30,175 nt of DNA from an uncultured Bacteroidaceae bacterium (GTDB taxonomy: Bacteria > Bacteroidota > Bacteroidia > Bacteroidales > Bacteroidaceae), in NCBI GenBank assembly GCA_904501775.1, contig CAJGCJ010000007.1, positions 1 to 30,175 of the forward strand. Direction: 5' to 3'. The translations under genes and the position numbers were made by a program. The first letter of the stretch is position 1. Each line of letters opens with the position of its first letter. The notes under the pieces were generated by a model. The model saw only the letters and a list, made by a program, of their open reading frames with translations, was not told the origin of the DNA and ran no database searches. This document shows positions 22,122-30,175 of the stretch, piece by piece.

Positions 22122-23183
22122 ATGAAAACGTCTAATCATATTGTGATAATGGCCGGTGGAATAGGCAGTCGTTTCTGGCCTATCAGTACATCGGATTGCC
22201 CTAAGCAGTTTATTGATGTATTGGGTTGTGGAAAATCGCTGTTGCAACTTACATTGGAGCGCTTTGGTAATATGTTCCCTAAGGAGAATGTGTGGATTGT
22301 GACATCTGCCGCTTATGCCGATATGGTTATGGAGCAGTTGCCCGATGTGCCCAAAGAGAATATACTCCTTGAGCCTTGTCGAAGAAATACTGCGCCATGT
22401 ATCGCTTATGCGGCATGGAAAATAAAGAAAAAAGACCCGAATGCCAATATGGTGGTGACTCCGAGTGATCATTTCGTTCAGGATGTCACAGAGTTCCGCC
22501 GTGTGATAGAGTCTTCGCTTAAATTTGTCAGCGATTCTGACGCCATACTTACGCTTGGAATCAAGCCTACACGCCCCGAAACGGGATATGGTTATATTGA
22601 GGCAGTGTTGGGCACATCTTCCCTTGCCAACAAAGAGGTTTACCGTGTCGACTCCTTTAAAGAGAAACCCGATATCGACGTGGCAAAGGCTTATATAGCA
22701 CGGAATAATTTTTATTGGAACTCGGGTATTTTCATCTGGAACGTACAGACGATAGTAAATGCATTCAGGGTATATCAGTCTCCTATAGCTAATATCTTTG
22801 AATCGATACTGCCTGTAATGTACACCGAGCAAGAGCAGTCTGTAATAGACGAGAAATTCCCCGACTGCCGTAATATTTCGGTCGATTATGCTATCCTTGA
22901 GCGTGCCGAAGAGGTCTTTGTCTTTCCTGTAGATTTCGGTTGGAGCGATTTGGGTACATGGATGTCATTGTACGACCGTTCGCCCCGCGATTTGAACGGA
23001 AACTCTATGATTGGATGCAATGTGGAATTCAGCGACTCGCACAATTGTATAGTACATGCCAAAGAGAATAAAAGAATTGTTCTTATAGGTATCAATGACT
23101 GCATTGTTGCCGAGCATGACGGAAATCTGCTTGTGTGCAAGATGAGTGAAGAGGGAAGGATAAAAGAGTTTACCGATAAGTGA
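22122..23183 (+). CDS. manC: Mannose-1-phosphate guanylyltransferase
   Basis: This 353-residue cytosolic enzyme joins mannose-1-phosphate and GTP into GDP-mannose, the donor for mannosylation and the precursor of GDP-fucose. The nucleotidyltransferase signature is at residues 10-20 (MAGGIGSRFWP) with the basic PKQF a few residues later. Further family segments are LLEPCRRNTAPCIAYA, VVTPSDHFV, GIKPTRPETGYGYIE, FKEKPD, NSGIFIWN, SVDYAILE and VDFGWSDLGTW. It is the short form, without the phosphomannose isomerase domain of AlgA-type proteins. It is divergent from upxY-wecA and probably monocistronic, since the next gene is convergent. GDP-fucose made from its product would be the donor for the GT10 enzyme in the same window, though the linking genes gmd and fcl are not here. 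Confidence 0.95.
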   Translation: MKTSNHIVIMAGGIGSRFWPISTSDCPKQFIDVLGCGKSLLQLTLERFGNMFPKENVWIVTSAAYADMVMEQLPDVPKENILLEPCRRNTAPCIAYAAWKIKKKDPNANMVVTPSDHFVQDVTEFRRVIESSLKFVSDSDAILTLGIKPTRPETGYGYIEAVLGTSSLANKEVYRVDSFKEKPDIDVAKAYIARNNFYWNSGIFIWNVQTIVNAFRVYQSPIANIFESILPVMYTEQEQSVIDEKFPDCRNISVDYAILERAEEVFVFPVDFGWSDLGTWMSLYDRSPRDLNGNSMIGCNVEFSDSHNCIVHAKENKRIVLIGINDCIVAEHDGNLLVCKMSEEGRIKEFTDK

Positions 23184-23195
23184 TAGCTTATCGGT
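23172..23195. terminator. Short bidirectional hairpin between manC and the TPR gene
   Basis: Arms ACCGATAAG (23172-23180) and CTTATCGGT (23187-23195) are exact complements around the loop TGATAG. The manC stop codon is in the loop and the TPR gene stop codon (23190-23188) is in the right arm. The stem is only nine pairs and lacks U-runs, so termination here is less sure than at the other sites. Confidence 0.5.
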
Positions 23196-24618
23196 TGTCT
23201 ATCAGCCTAAGGAAATGTGAAACATCGGCATTGCTGTCATACTCAATGCCGAACAGTTCAAACAGCTTATTGCTTCTGCCCTCTATAGCGCTTTTTATCA
23301 TACTCTCTTTCTCTATGGCGTCGCCATTATGAATGTGAAGGATGTAGGCTATAGATGCGTCAATGTCCGATGTGTCGGGTGATGTAGCCCGTGCCTCGTA
23401 GAGCGGATGTAGTGCAAGTGCCGGTTTGTCTGCTTCTATGAGTGAATTTCCGAATATGTATAATATCTCGTGTATGTTCCACTCTTTGATTTCTGTGGTG
23501 TTCATGTCGCGGAAAGTCATGTTCTCCTTGTCGCGCAACTCGTAGAACGGGCTCTTACCTTTCAATATAAGCTGTTTGCTTTCGCTTGTATCTATGCAAT
23601 ATCGCATTGCATATTCCATACATTCGGCCGATGCGCTGTGTTCGCCTTTCTCCCCGTATATTATAGCGGTGTTTATGAGTGCCATTGCCGACTCTATGCC
23701 GTGGTGCGCTTTCTTCTTGCCTATTCCAAGAATCCTTGTGTAGTCTTCTATGGCTCTATCGGTGTTCCCCATGTGCGAGTGTGACAGGGCTGTGTAGAAG
23801 AGCGGCATGATGCTGTCGGGGTATGCGGATGAGAGTCCCTTGAATATCTCAAGGCTTTGGGAGTAGTTCCCTAAACGGTAGTAACAGTATCCCTGCATCA
23901 TGCGTGCATATTCGATGTTGCTTTCTATCGTAAGTTCGTAGTCGAAACATTCGAGCGCTTTTCCGTATCTCTCTATCATATAATAGATGTGTCCAAGCTG
24001 TTCCCAGTAGAATGTGGAGTAGGGGTTCTCATCGAGCAGGCGATTGTATATCTCGATGGCTTTCTCGGTGCGTTGCATCTCAATGAGCGCCTCGGCAAGT
24101 ACCTCAAGCAGATTCTTGTTTCCGGGGTTGCTTTGCAGGCCGTCGCTCACAAGTTCAAGGACTTCTTGTGCAAATCCGCAGTCGAGCAGCATCTCAAGGG
24201 CATCGTAAGCCGCTTCGTCTGTTATTTCGCACTTCTTGAGTATGTTCCGTGCGGTCCAGCGTGCTGCCTTGTACTCTTTCAGTGACAGGAATATCTCGGC
24301 TTTCAGCAGCTGCATGTCGATATCTTCGCTGCTTGCCGAATTCTCAATAGTCTGAAGGGCGTTTGCCGGTTGTCCGCTTGCAAATTCAATGCGTGCCTTT
24401 ATCTTTGAGACTTCGGGTGAGCTGCGGTGCAGGCGCAGTGCTGTCTCATAAGCCTCCTGTGCGTCTGACATCCTGTCGTTGCTAATGTAGTACGAGGTGA
24501 TGTCGGCAAGTTCGCTTATGTCAAAATATGAGCAGATGTTTTCTGCTTTCATCTGCTCATATTTCTGTATCAGTTCCCTGAATTCGGGTGTGTCGAAAAA
24601 TCCTTTATCGCTGTTCAT
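23188..24618 (-). CDS. Tetratricopeptide repeat protein
   Basis: This 476-residue protein has no signal peptide or membrane segment. It is built mainly of TPR helix pairs, from about residue 38 (ADITSYYISNDRMSDAQEAY, then ETALRLH). The best repeats lie at about 175-300: LAEALIEMQRTEKAIEIYNR, YWEQLGHIYYMIERYGKALE, RMMQGYCYYRLGNYSQSLEI, LFYTALSHSHMGNTDRAIED. These arrays bind other proteins; no catalytic domain is visible, so the partner is unknown. It follows glnS by 14 bases and so is in the same operon. The final part (EGRSNKLFELFGIEY, then SHFLRLIDNR) is not repeat-like. Confidence 0.85.
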   Translation of the reverse strand: MNSDKGFFDTPEFRELIQKYEQMKAENICSYFDISELADITSYYISNDRMSDAQEAYETALRLHRSSPEVSKIKARIEFASGQPANALQTIENSASSEDIDMQLLKAEIFLSLKEYKAARWTARNILKKCEITDEAAYDALEMLLDCGFAQEVLELVSDGLQSNPGNKNLLEVLAEALIEMQRTEKAIEIYNRLLDENPYSTFYWEQLGHIYYMIERYGKALECFDYELTIESNIEYARMMQGYCYYRLGNYSQSLEIFKGLSSAYPDSIMPLFYTALSHSHMGNTDRAIEDYTRILGIGKKKAHHGIESAMALINTAIIYGEKGEHSASAECMEYAMRYCIDTSESKQLILKGKSPFYELRDKENMTFRDMNTTEIKEWNIHEILYIFGNSLIEADKPALALHPLYEARATSPDTSDIDASIAYILHIHNGDAIEKESMIKSAIEGRSNKLFELFGIEYDSNADVSHFLRLIDNR

Positions 24619-24632
24619 GCAAAATAGGATGT

Positions 24633-26375
24633 TTATTTACCTTTTATCTTGCTCCAAGTATCCTTGAGTGATACGGTGCGGTTGAATACGGGTTTGCCGG
24701 GCTTGCTGTCGGGGTCGACGTTGAAGTATCCGATTCTCTGGAACTGCAGATAATCGAGATGGGGTAGCTCAGCTGCATATTTTTCAACGTAGCAGTTGGT
24801 TAGTATGTTCAGCGAATCGGGGTTTATAATCTCCTTCATGGCTGTCAATGCGTCGCACTGTTTCTCTTCGCGTATTGCTGCAAGCTCGTCGCGTGGGTTC
24901 TCTACCTTCCATAGACGGTCGTAAAGGCGTACCTCTGCCTTCACACTGTGTGCACAACTTACCCAATGGAGGGTGCTCTTCACCTTGCGGTTCGACTCCT
25001 TCTCGCCGGTCTTAGTTTCGGGGATATATTCGCAGAGTACCTCTGTGATATTGCCCTCGGAGTCTTTGTTGCATCCTGTACACAGTACGATGTAGGCATT
25101 CTTCAGGCGCACTTCGCGTCCGGGAGTGAGTCGGAAGAAACTCTTGGGAGCATCCTCCATGAAGTCATCGCGCTCTATCCACAATTCGCGACTGAACTCT
25201 ATTGTGTGTGTGCCGCTTGCGGGGTCCTCGGGGTTGTTTATTGCCTGCAACTCTTCTACCTTGTCTTCGGGGTAGTTGGTTATTACGAGCTTGACGGGGT
25301 TGATTACCGCAGAAACACGTGTTGCGCGGCTGTTAAGGTCTTCGCGAACGGCCGACTCAAGTAACGAGATGTCGTTCAGGGCATCATATTTTGTGTAACC
25401 GATTTTGTCGATAAAGTTGCTTATAGATTGGGGTGAGTAACCGCGACGGCGTATTCCGCACAAAGTCGGCATACGGGGATCGTCCCATCCGTTAACCAGT
25501 TTCTCCTTTACAAGAGTTAGCAGGTTACGCTTGCTCATGAGTGTATAGCTCAGGTTGAGCTTGTTGAACTCATACTGTCTGGGACGGTTGTCATCGAGCT
25601 CCTCGTTGTTCTTTACCCAGTCGACAAAGAGGTCGTACAGGGGGCGGTGGGGAACAAACTCCAATGTACACAGCGAGTGTGTCACTCCTTCGAAGAAGTC
25701 GCTCTGTCCGTGTGCGAAGTCGTACATAGGGTAGGCTTTCCATGTAGTTCCTGTGCGGTGGTGAGGATGCATAACTACTCGATATATGATGGGGTCGCGG
25801 AAGTGCATGTTCGAGTGTGCCATGTCAATCTTGGCACGCAGTACCATTGCTCCCTCGGGTACCTCGCCGGTGTTCATCTTAAGGAAAAGCTCAAGGTTCT
25901 CTTCGATGGGGCGGTCGCGATAGGGACTGTTTGTGCCGGGCTGTGTGGGTGTTCCTTTCTGCTGTGCTATCTGTTCCGAGGTCTGCTCGTCGATGTATGC
26001 CTTGCCCTCTTTGATGAGCTTGATTGCGAAGTCCCACAACTGCTGGAAGTAGTCAGATGCGTAATAGACGTTCTCCCACTGGAATCCGAGCCATTTAATG
26101 TCTTCCATTATTGACTCGACATATTCGGTCTCCTCTTTGCTGGGGTTAGTATCATCGAAACGGAGATTGCATATTCCGTTGTACTTCTCGGCCATACCAA
26201 AGTCCATGTGTATGGCTTTTGCGTGTCCAATGTGAAGGTAGCCGTTGGGCTCGGGCGGGAAACGTGTCTGTATGCGTCCGCCGTTCTTGCCCTCTTCGAG
26301 GTCGTTTATTATAATCTGCTCAATAAAACTGAGGCTCTTCTTTTCGCTCTTTTCAGTTTCGTTAATTTCGCTCAT
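24633..26375 (-). CDS. glnS: Glutaminyl-tRNA synthetase
   Basis: This 580-residue class I synthetase charges tRNA-Gln directly with glutamine. It has the HIGH motif at residues 48-51 within RFPPEPNGYLHIGHAKAI, and the second class I motif as MSKR at 280-283 (family form xMSKRxL). Family segments include CNLRFDDTNPSKE, YRDRPIEENL, YPMYDFAHGQSDFFEGVTHS, LEFVPHRPLYD and GWDDPRMPTLCGIRRRGY, followed by the two anticodon-binding beta-barrels. The length is close to that of the E. coli enzyme (554) with a small extension. Possession of glnS means glutamine codons need not depend on GatCAB amidation. The leader contains a 7-base-pair hairpin, and the TPR gene follows 14 bases later. Confidence 0.97.
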   Translation of the reverse strand: MSEINETEKSEKKSLSFIEQIIINDLEEGKNGGRIQTRFPPEPNGYLHIGHAKAIHMDFGMAEKYNGICNLRFDDTNPSKEETEYVESIMEDIKWLGFQWENVYYASDYFQQLWDFAIKLIKEGKAYIDEQTSEQIAQQKGTPTQPGTNSPYRDRPIEENLELFLKMNTGEVPEGAMVLRAKIDMAHSNMHFRDPIIYRVVMHPHHRTGTTWKAYPMYDFAHGQSDFFEGVTHSLCTLEFVPHRPLYDLFVDWVKNNEELDDNRPRQYEFNKLNLSYTLMSKRNLLTLVKEKLVNGWDDPRMPTLCGIRRRGYSPQSISNFIDKIGYTKYDALNDISLLESAVREDLNSRATRVSAVINPVKLVITNYPEDKVEELQAINNPEDPASGTHTIEFSRELWIERDDFMEDAPKSFFRLTPGREVRLKNAYIVLCTGCNKDSEGNITEVLCEYIPETKTGEKESNRKVKSTLHWVSCAHSVKAEVRLYDRLWKVENPRDELAAIREEKQCDALTAMKEIINPDSLNILTNCYVEKYAAELPHLDYLQFQRIGYFNVDPDSKPGKPVFNRTVSLKDTWSKIKGK

Positions 26376-26413
26376 TGTGTATGGTTTGTTATATGATTAT
26401 AAGCATGTTCTGT

Positions 26414-26434
26414 GCTGCGCGTTCAAGGCGCAGC
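26414..26434 (-). promoter_or_regulatory. Hairpin in the glnS leader
   Basis: GCTGCGC (26414-26420) and GCGCAGC (26428-26434) form a perfect GC-rich stem of seven pairs with a 7-base loop. It lies between the predicted glnS start site (near 26444) and the ATG at 26375. No U-run follows on the minus strand, so it is not a classical terminator; it could affect translation or mRNA stability. Confidence 0.45.
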
Positions 26435-26450
26435 TATTGTTAGCAATTTG

Positions 26451-26482
26451 CAAAAATAGCAATTATCTGCGGAAAAATCCAA
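26451..26482 (-). promoter_or_regulatory. Predicted glnS promoter
   Basis: On the minus strand, TTG (26482-26480), a 21-base spacer and TATTTTTG (26458-26451) fit the Bacteroidota pattern. The promoter lies in the 137-base gap after the upstream glycosyltransferase gene, so glnS need not depend on read-through. Confidence 0.6.
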
Positions 26483-26512
26483 TTTAAGCAAAAGAAATAA
26501 TAATAAGGGTGG

Positions 26513-27688
26513 CTACAGATGTCGGGAGATTATCTGTATGTTCCTGTTATTGTCGTATTGCTCGAGCAGTACTGCATGGCGCTTTTCTATCTCTGCTTGG
26601 GTTATCTTCTTCTCTTTAAGGTTGTTTACTGCAGCTATAATCTCGTCGGCCTTGTTGGCTATTGTGCATAAATGGTCGAGTCCGCTGCCTTCAACCATTT
26701 TGTCGTTTACGATACAGTGGCCGCCGTTGCACAATGTGTTCAGAAGTTTCAGCTTTATACCTGTTGCCTGAAATGTTATAAGAACATTCGCTGCTGCGTC
26801 GTGTACAAGCTGTTGCATCTCCTCGTGCGAGGGGTTTGCAATAACCTCTGCGCCCTTAATCCTGCCGGCGGCTTTCATGATGCGCTCCGAGGGGTTGCTG
26901 CCTGCGAATATCCAATGTGCTCCTTCTGTGAAAGGTGCAACTTTTTCAATAAGATAGAGAACAGCCTTAATGTTCTCTTCCACACTCAGGTTGCCGTTGT
27001 ATAAGATGAAATCTCCCCTTCCTCTTTGCTTTACGGTGCTTGCACCGAATGTGCCGTTATGGAAACACGGAAGCAGTTCAACGTCTGTCGATGGGCACAT
27101 TCTGTGCAGTTTCTCCTTGTCTTTTGCCGTTATTGCGAAGATGGTGTCGGCATGTTGTAACCTGAACTCGTAAAGTTTTAGTTTCCAAGACTCCAATATG
27201 AAGAATATCTTTTTCGGAATAGAGTGTGATGCCGCTGCAAGATAACGGTAATAGTCGCTCTCGATGTTGTGTGCCCTGACAAGTTTCTTGCGCTCCTTCA
27301 ACAGGGGTGATGAGAGCAGGTAAGTGGTGTGCGCCCCTTCAAAGAGAATAGGAGCGTCGTCGTTCAACAGGTTGTCGAGCAACTCTTTTGAATCCCGACT
27401 CTTTACGATGTATGGCATGAATGAGAGCAGGCTCATGATGCCTGTATTCCGCTTGTATATATATACCTCATCGGCAATCTCGCGCAATGCGTTGCTGTAT
27501 CCCCTTCCTCCGTAAGCAAAGGTGTGCAGCACTACGTTGTATCCGCTCTCTTTGAGTGCTTTCGCCTTGTAATATACATCAATTGCTCCGCCATAGTCGG
27601 CAGGGTAGGGCACTTGGAACGATATTATGTGTATTCTCTGTTTTTGTACCACTTGACCGGTATTGTAGAAATAGCTGTTATATATCAT
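26513..27688 (-). CDS. Glycosyltransferase, GT-B fold, GT4-like
   Basis: This 391-residue protein has the two-domain GT-B shape. The N-terminal half begins at about residue 18 with IHIISFQVPYPADYGGAIDV, the glycine-rich acceptor-side loop, and includes VRAHNIESDYYRYLA. The C-terminal donor domain has FILYNGNLSVEENIKAVLYL, HWIFAGSNPSE, VIANPSHEEMQQLVHDA and a weakened donor-site motif (TGIKLKLLNTLCNGGHCIVN) where the family usually has a conserved Glu pair (EGFGxxxxE). The donor and acceptor sugars cannot be read. It lacks a signal peptide and is probably cytosolic or membrane-associated. It stands alone, divergent from fhs. It may be another LPS or surface-glycan enzyme, as several neighbours are. 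Confidence 0.85.
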   Translation of the reverse strand: MIYNSYFYNTGQVVQKQRIHIISFQVPYPADYGGAIDVYYKAKALKESGYNVVLHTFAYGGRGYSNALREIADEVYIYKRNTGIMSLLSFMPYIVKSRDSKELLDNLLNDDAPILFEGAHTTYLLSSPLLKERKKLVRAHNIESDYYRYLAAASHSIPKKIFFILESWKLKLYEFRLQHADTIFAITAKDKEKLHRMCPSTDVELLPCFHNGTFGASTVKQRGRGDFILYNGNLSVEENIKAVLYLIEKVAPFTEGAHWIFAGSNPSERIMKAAGRIKGAEVIANPSHEEMQQLVHDAAANVLITFQATGIKLKLLNTLCNGGHCIVNDKMVEGSGLDHLCTIANKADEIIAAVNNLKEKKITQAEIEKRHAVLLEQYDNNRNIQIISRHL

Positions 27689-27790
27689 GCAATTTTAAAG
27701 AAAAAAAACGAAATATGTATAAACCGATGGCTCTTTTCTATGAAATATGGAGAAAAATAGAGGGAATATGAAATATAATGATTGAGTGAT

Positions 27791-27821
27791 TTTGTTTTGG
27801 GATACAAATTTCATACCTTTG
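27791..27821 (+). promoter_or_regulatory. Predicted promoter of fhs-rarA
   Basis: TTTG (27791-27794), a 19-base spacer and TACCTTTG (27814-27821) match the full Bacteroidota consensus exactly. The start site near 27828 leaves a short leader of about 14 bases before the fhs ATG. This is the best promoter in the window. Confidence 0.75.
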
Positions 27822-27841
27822 AAAAAAATAATTAATTTTCT

Positions 27842-29506
27842 ATGAAAACTGATATTGAAATTGCACAGGAAACCAAACTTGAGAAGATAGACGTAGTAGC
27901 CTCTCAGATGGGTATTGCCACAGATGAACTGGAGCATTATGGTAAATATATTGCCAAGTTGCCCTTAAGTCTTATTGGTGAGCAGAAGGGTAAACTGATT
28001 CTTGTCACCGCCATTACTGCAACAAAGGCCGGTATTGGAAAGACTACAGTTTCTATTGGCTTGGCTTTGGGCCTTAATAAAATTGGAAAATGCGCTGTCG
28101 TTGCTTTGCGTGAACCCTCTTTAGGTCCCTGCTTCGGAATGAAGGGTGGTGCTGCAGGTGGCGGATATGCACAGGTGCTGCCGATGGATAGAATTAACCT
28201 CCATTTTACAGGTGATTTCCACGCTATTACCTCGGCTCACAATATGATTTCTGCATTGCTTGACAATTATCTCTATCAGCATGCTAAGGATGGCTTTGGC
28301 CTTAAAGAGATTCTTTGGCGTCGTGTGCTCGATGTGAACGACCGTTCATTGCGTTCAATTGTGACAGGCCTTGGCCCCTCTACCAATGGTCTTACACAGC
28401 AGGCCGGCTTTGATATCACACCGGCATCCGAGCTCATGGCTATCCTCTGTCTTGCCAATGATGAGGCCGACTTGCGCCGTAGAATTGAGAATATCCTGCT
28501 TGGTTATACATATGCAGGCGAGCCTTTCACTGTAAAGGATCTTGGTGTTGCCGGCTCAATCGTTGTGCTGTTGCGTGATGCCATAAAGCCCAACCTCGTT
28601 CAGACAACCGAGAATACTCCTGCTATTGTGCACGGTGGTCCGTTTGCAAATATTGCACACGGATGTAACTCGGTACTTGCTACAAAGATGGCTCTTACAC
28701 ACAGCGAATATACCATTACCGAGGCCGGCTTCGGAGCAGATCTCGGTGCCGAGAAGTTCTACGATATCCTCTGCCGCAAGAGTGGTTTGCAGCCCGATGC
28801 AACTGTTATTGTTGCAACAGCACAGGGTCTCAAGATGCATGGCGGAGTGTCGCTCGACCGCATAAAGGAACCCGATTTGGAGGGATTGCGTTGTGGATTG
28901 GCCAACCTCGACCGTCATGTTGAGAATCTTCGCCAGTTCGGTCAGACCGTCATCGTTGTGTTCAACCGATATGCGACAGATACAGATGAGGAGATGGCAC
29001 TCCTTCGTCAGCATTGCGAAGAGACACTGCATGCACCTTTTGTAATAAACAATGCTTTTGCACAGGGTGGTGAAGGTGCTGTGGAGATGGCACAGATTGT
29101 TGTGGATACAATAGAGAAAACTCCTTCGCAGAAACCGCTTGAGTTCGTATATGACGACAACGACAGCATCTGTACAAAGATTGAGAAGGTTGCCAAGAAG
29201 ATTTATCGCGCAGGCTCAGTCTCATTTGCCAAGCCTGCACTCGACCGCATTAAGCTTGCCGAGAAACATGGCATGGCTTCGTTCCCCGTATGTATTGCAA
29301 AGACGCAGTACTCATTCTCGGGTGATGACAAGCAGTATGGCGCGGTGAGCGGTTTCGATTTGCACATACGTGACGTTGTGCTGAATGCAGGCTCTGAGAT
29401 GATTGTGGCTATTGCCGGTAACATTATGCGTATGCCCGGACTGCCTAAGGAGCCTCAGGCAAATCATATCGATTATATCAACGGAGAAATTGTCGGTTTG
29501 AGCTGA
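27842..29506 (+). CDS. fhs: Formate--tetrahydrofolate ligase
   Basis: This 554-residue cytosolic enzyme makes 10-formyltetrahydrofolate from formate, ATP and tetrahydrofolate, feeding one-carbon units to purine and formyl-methionine synthesis. The P-loop is ATKAGIGKTTVSIGLALGL; this KAGIGKTT form differs from the PAGEGKTT of many bacteria but, as far as I recall, is usual in Bacteroidota. Other family segments are ALREPSLGPCFGMKGGAAGG, GYAQVLPMDRINLHFTGDFH, AITSAHNM, VLDVNDRSLR, GPFANIAHGCNS, TEAGFGADLGAEKF, TDTDEEM and IVAIAGNIMRMPGLP. It is full length. A strong promoter precedes it, and rarA begins 10 bases after its stop. Confidence 0.97.
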   Translation: MKTDIEIAQETKLEKIDVVASQMGIATDELEHYGKYIAKLPLSLIGEQKGKLILVTAITATKAGIGKTTVSIGLALGLNKIGKCAVVALREPSLGPCFGMKGGAAGGGYAQVLPMDRINLHFTGDFHAITSAHNMISALLDNYLYQHAKDGFGLKEILWRRVLDVNDRSLRSIVTGLGPSTNGLTQQAGFDITPASELMAILCLANDEADLRRRIENILLGYTYAGEPFTVKDLGVAGSIVVLLRDAIKPNLVQTTENTPAIVHGGPFANIAHGCNSVLATKMALTHSEYTITEAGFGADLGAEKFYDILCRKSGLQPDATVIVATAQGLKMHGGVSLDRIKEPDLEGLRCGLANLDRHVENLRQFGQTVIVVFNRYATDTDEEMALLRQHCEETLHAPFVINNAFAQGGEGAVEMAQIVVDTIEKTPSQKPLEFVYDDNDSICTKIEKVAKKIYRAGSVSFAKPALDRIKLAEKHGMASFPVCIAKTQYSFSGDDKQYGAVSGFDLHIRDVVLNAGSEMIVAIAGNIMRMPGLPKEPQANHIDYINGEIVGLS

Positions 29507-29516
29507 TTCATATAAT

Positions 29517-30175
29517 ATGGCACGACCATTGGCAGAAAGGCTACGTCCGAACAGCCTTGACGGGTTTGTAGGACAACAACATCTTGTAGGCGAAGGAGCA
29601 GTCCTTCGCCGCATGATTGATTCGGGCAGGATATTGTCGTTTATACTGTGGGGTCCTCCCGGTACGGGAAAAACTACGATAGCCCGGATTATCGCAAACA
29701 AGCTCAATAGGCCTTTTTATACGCTCAATGCTGTCTCTTCGGGTGTAAAGGAGGTGCGTGAGGTTATCGACAAGGCAAAATCTTCGCCTCTCTTCTCCAA
29801 TGGTGGGGCAATTCTTTTTATCGATGAGATTCACCGTTTCAACAAGTCGCAGCAAGATTCGTTGCTGAGTGCTGTGGAGACTGGTGTTGTCACTCTTATC
29901 GGAGCGACCACCGAGAATCCCTCTTTTGAGGTTATACGCCCCCTGTTGTCGCGCTGTCAGTTGTATGTGCTCAAGTCATTGGAGAAAGAGGACCTGTTGT
30001 CATTGCTTAACCATGCTGTCGCTACAGACGAGGAGCTGAAAAGACGTAAAGTGCAATTGCAAGAGACCGATGCAATGCTGCGATACAGCGGTGGAGATGC
30101 CCGTAAGTTGCTCAATATTCTGGAATTGGTTGTTGAGGCCGAGCCCGACTCTCCCGTTGTCATAACCGACAAAAA
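29517..30175 (+). CDS. rarA: Replication-associated recombination protein A, N-terminal part (3' end outside window)
   Basis: The frame from the ATG at 29517 is open to the end of the window (219 complete codons). It begins MARPLAERLRPNSLDGFVGQ, the RarA/MgsA/WRNIP1 N-terminus. Walker A is GPPGTGKTT at residues 46-54. Walker B is AILFIDEIHRFNKSQQDSLL, followed by the sensor region LIGATTENPSFEVIRPLLSR and the start of the lid domain (RYSGGDARKLLNILEL). RarA is an AAA+ clamp-loader-like ATPase acting at stalled replication forks. The C-terminal tetramerisation domain lies beyond the window. It follows fhs by 10 bases and is probably co-transcribed. Confidence 0.95.
   Translation, partial: MARPLAERLRPNSLDGFVGQQHLVGEGAVLRRMIDSGRILSFILWGPPGTGKTTIARIIANKLNRPFYTLNAVSSGVKEVREVIDKAKSSPLFSNGGAILFIDEIHRFNKSQQDSLLSAVETGVVTLIGATTENPSFEVIRPLLSRCQLYVLKSLEKEDLLSLLNHAVATDEELKRRKVQLQETDAMLRYSGGDARKLLNILELVVEAEPDSPVVITDK

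Noticed and set aside
22014..22832. Long minus-strand open frame (272 codons) opposite manC
   Set aside because: It lies antisense to most of manC, has no recognisable domain, a Cys/His/Arg-rich composition typical of shadow frames, and no promoter or start context.
28025..28070. P-loop of fhs with Lys and Ile where many bacteria have Pro and Glu
   Set aside because: From memory this KAGIGKTT form is normal for the Bacteroidota enzymes, and the rest of the protein is intact, so it is not a sign of lost activity.

Overview
The window reads as chromosomal DNA of a member of the Bacteroidales (Bacteroidota), probably host-associated; I cannot name the genus. The reasons are: repeated Bacteroidota promoters (a TAnnTTTG-like -7 box about 20 bases after a TTG/TTTG -33 box), weak or absent Shine-Dalgarno sites, an archaeal/eukaryotic-type ProS, the Bacteroidota form of LptD, an UpxY/NusG-like antiterminator, a type 9 secretion (T9SS) plug protein and a T9SS sorting tail. 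I see no phage, insertion sequence, integrase or CRISPR array. Most genes are ordinary housekeeping or envelope genes, tightly packed in short operons.

Layout. 1-2662: 3' end of birA facing pyrH across a 40-base perfect palindrome, then a small membrane protein and a TraB/GumN-family protein. 2681-7212 (minus strand): a compact five-gene operon coding for a VTC-type polyphosphate polymerase domain protein, a DUF4956 membrane protein, a DUF2490 outer-membrane barrel, a short protein with a T9SS sorting tail, and a Cthe_2159-type carbohydrate-binding beta-helix protein. 7391-10810: an HD hydrolase and LptD. 10842-12549 (minus): asnA-ung. 12809-14923: tRNA-Arg(CCG), then a lipid A late acyltransferase overlapped by a GT10 (fucosyltransferase-type) glycosyltransferase. 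14998-16476 (minus): proS. 16768-17478: a glycine-zipper OmpA lipoprotein. 17538-19873: a DUF1460 amidase-like protein and the T9SS plug protein, divergent around an 84-base-period tandem repeat. 19906-21657 (minus): an upxY-wecA pair. 22122-23183: manC. 23188-26375 (minus): glnS and a TPR protein. 26513-27688 (minus): a GT4-like glycosyltransferase. 27842-30175: fhs and the 5' part of rarA.

Taken together, much of the window serves the cell envelope: lipid A acylation, LPS export (LptD), sugar nucleotide supply (ManC), lipid-linked glycan initiation (WecA with UpxY), glycosyl transfer (GT10, GT4) and T9SS export. The five-gene polymerase/envelope operon at 2681-7212 is the best candidate for a little-described system: a cytosolic polymer-making enzyme, a membrane protein, an outer-membrane barrel and two exported proteins made as one unit.

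Convergent gene pairs are nearly always separated by long, almost perfect inverted repeats, several of which contain the stop codon of one or both genes.
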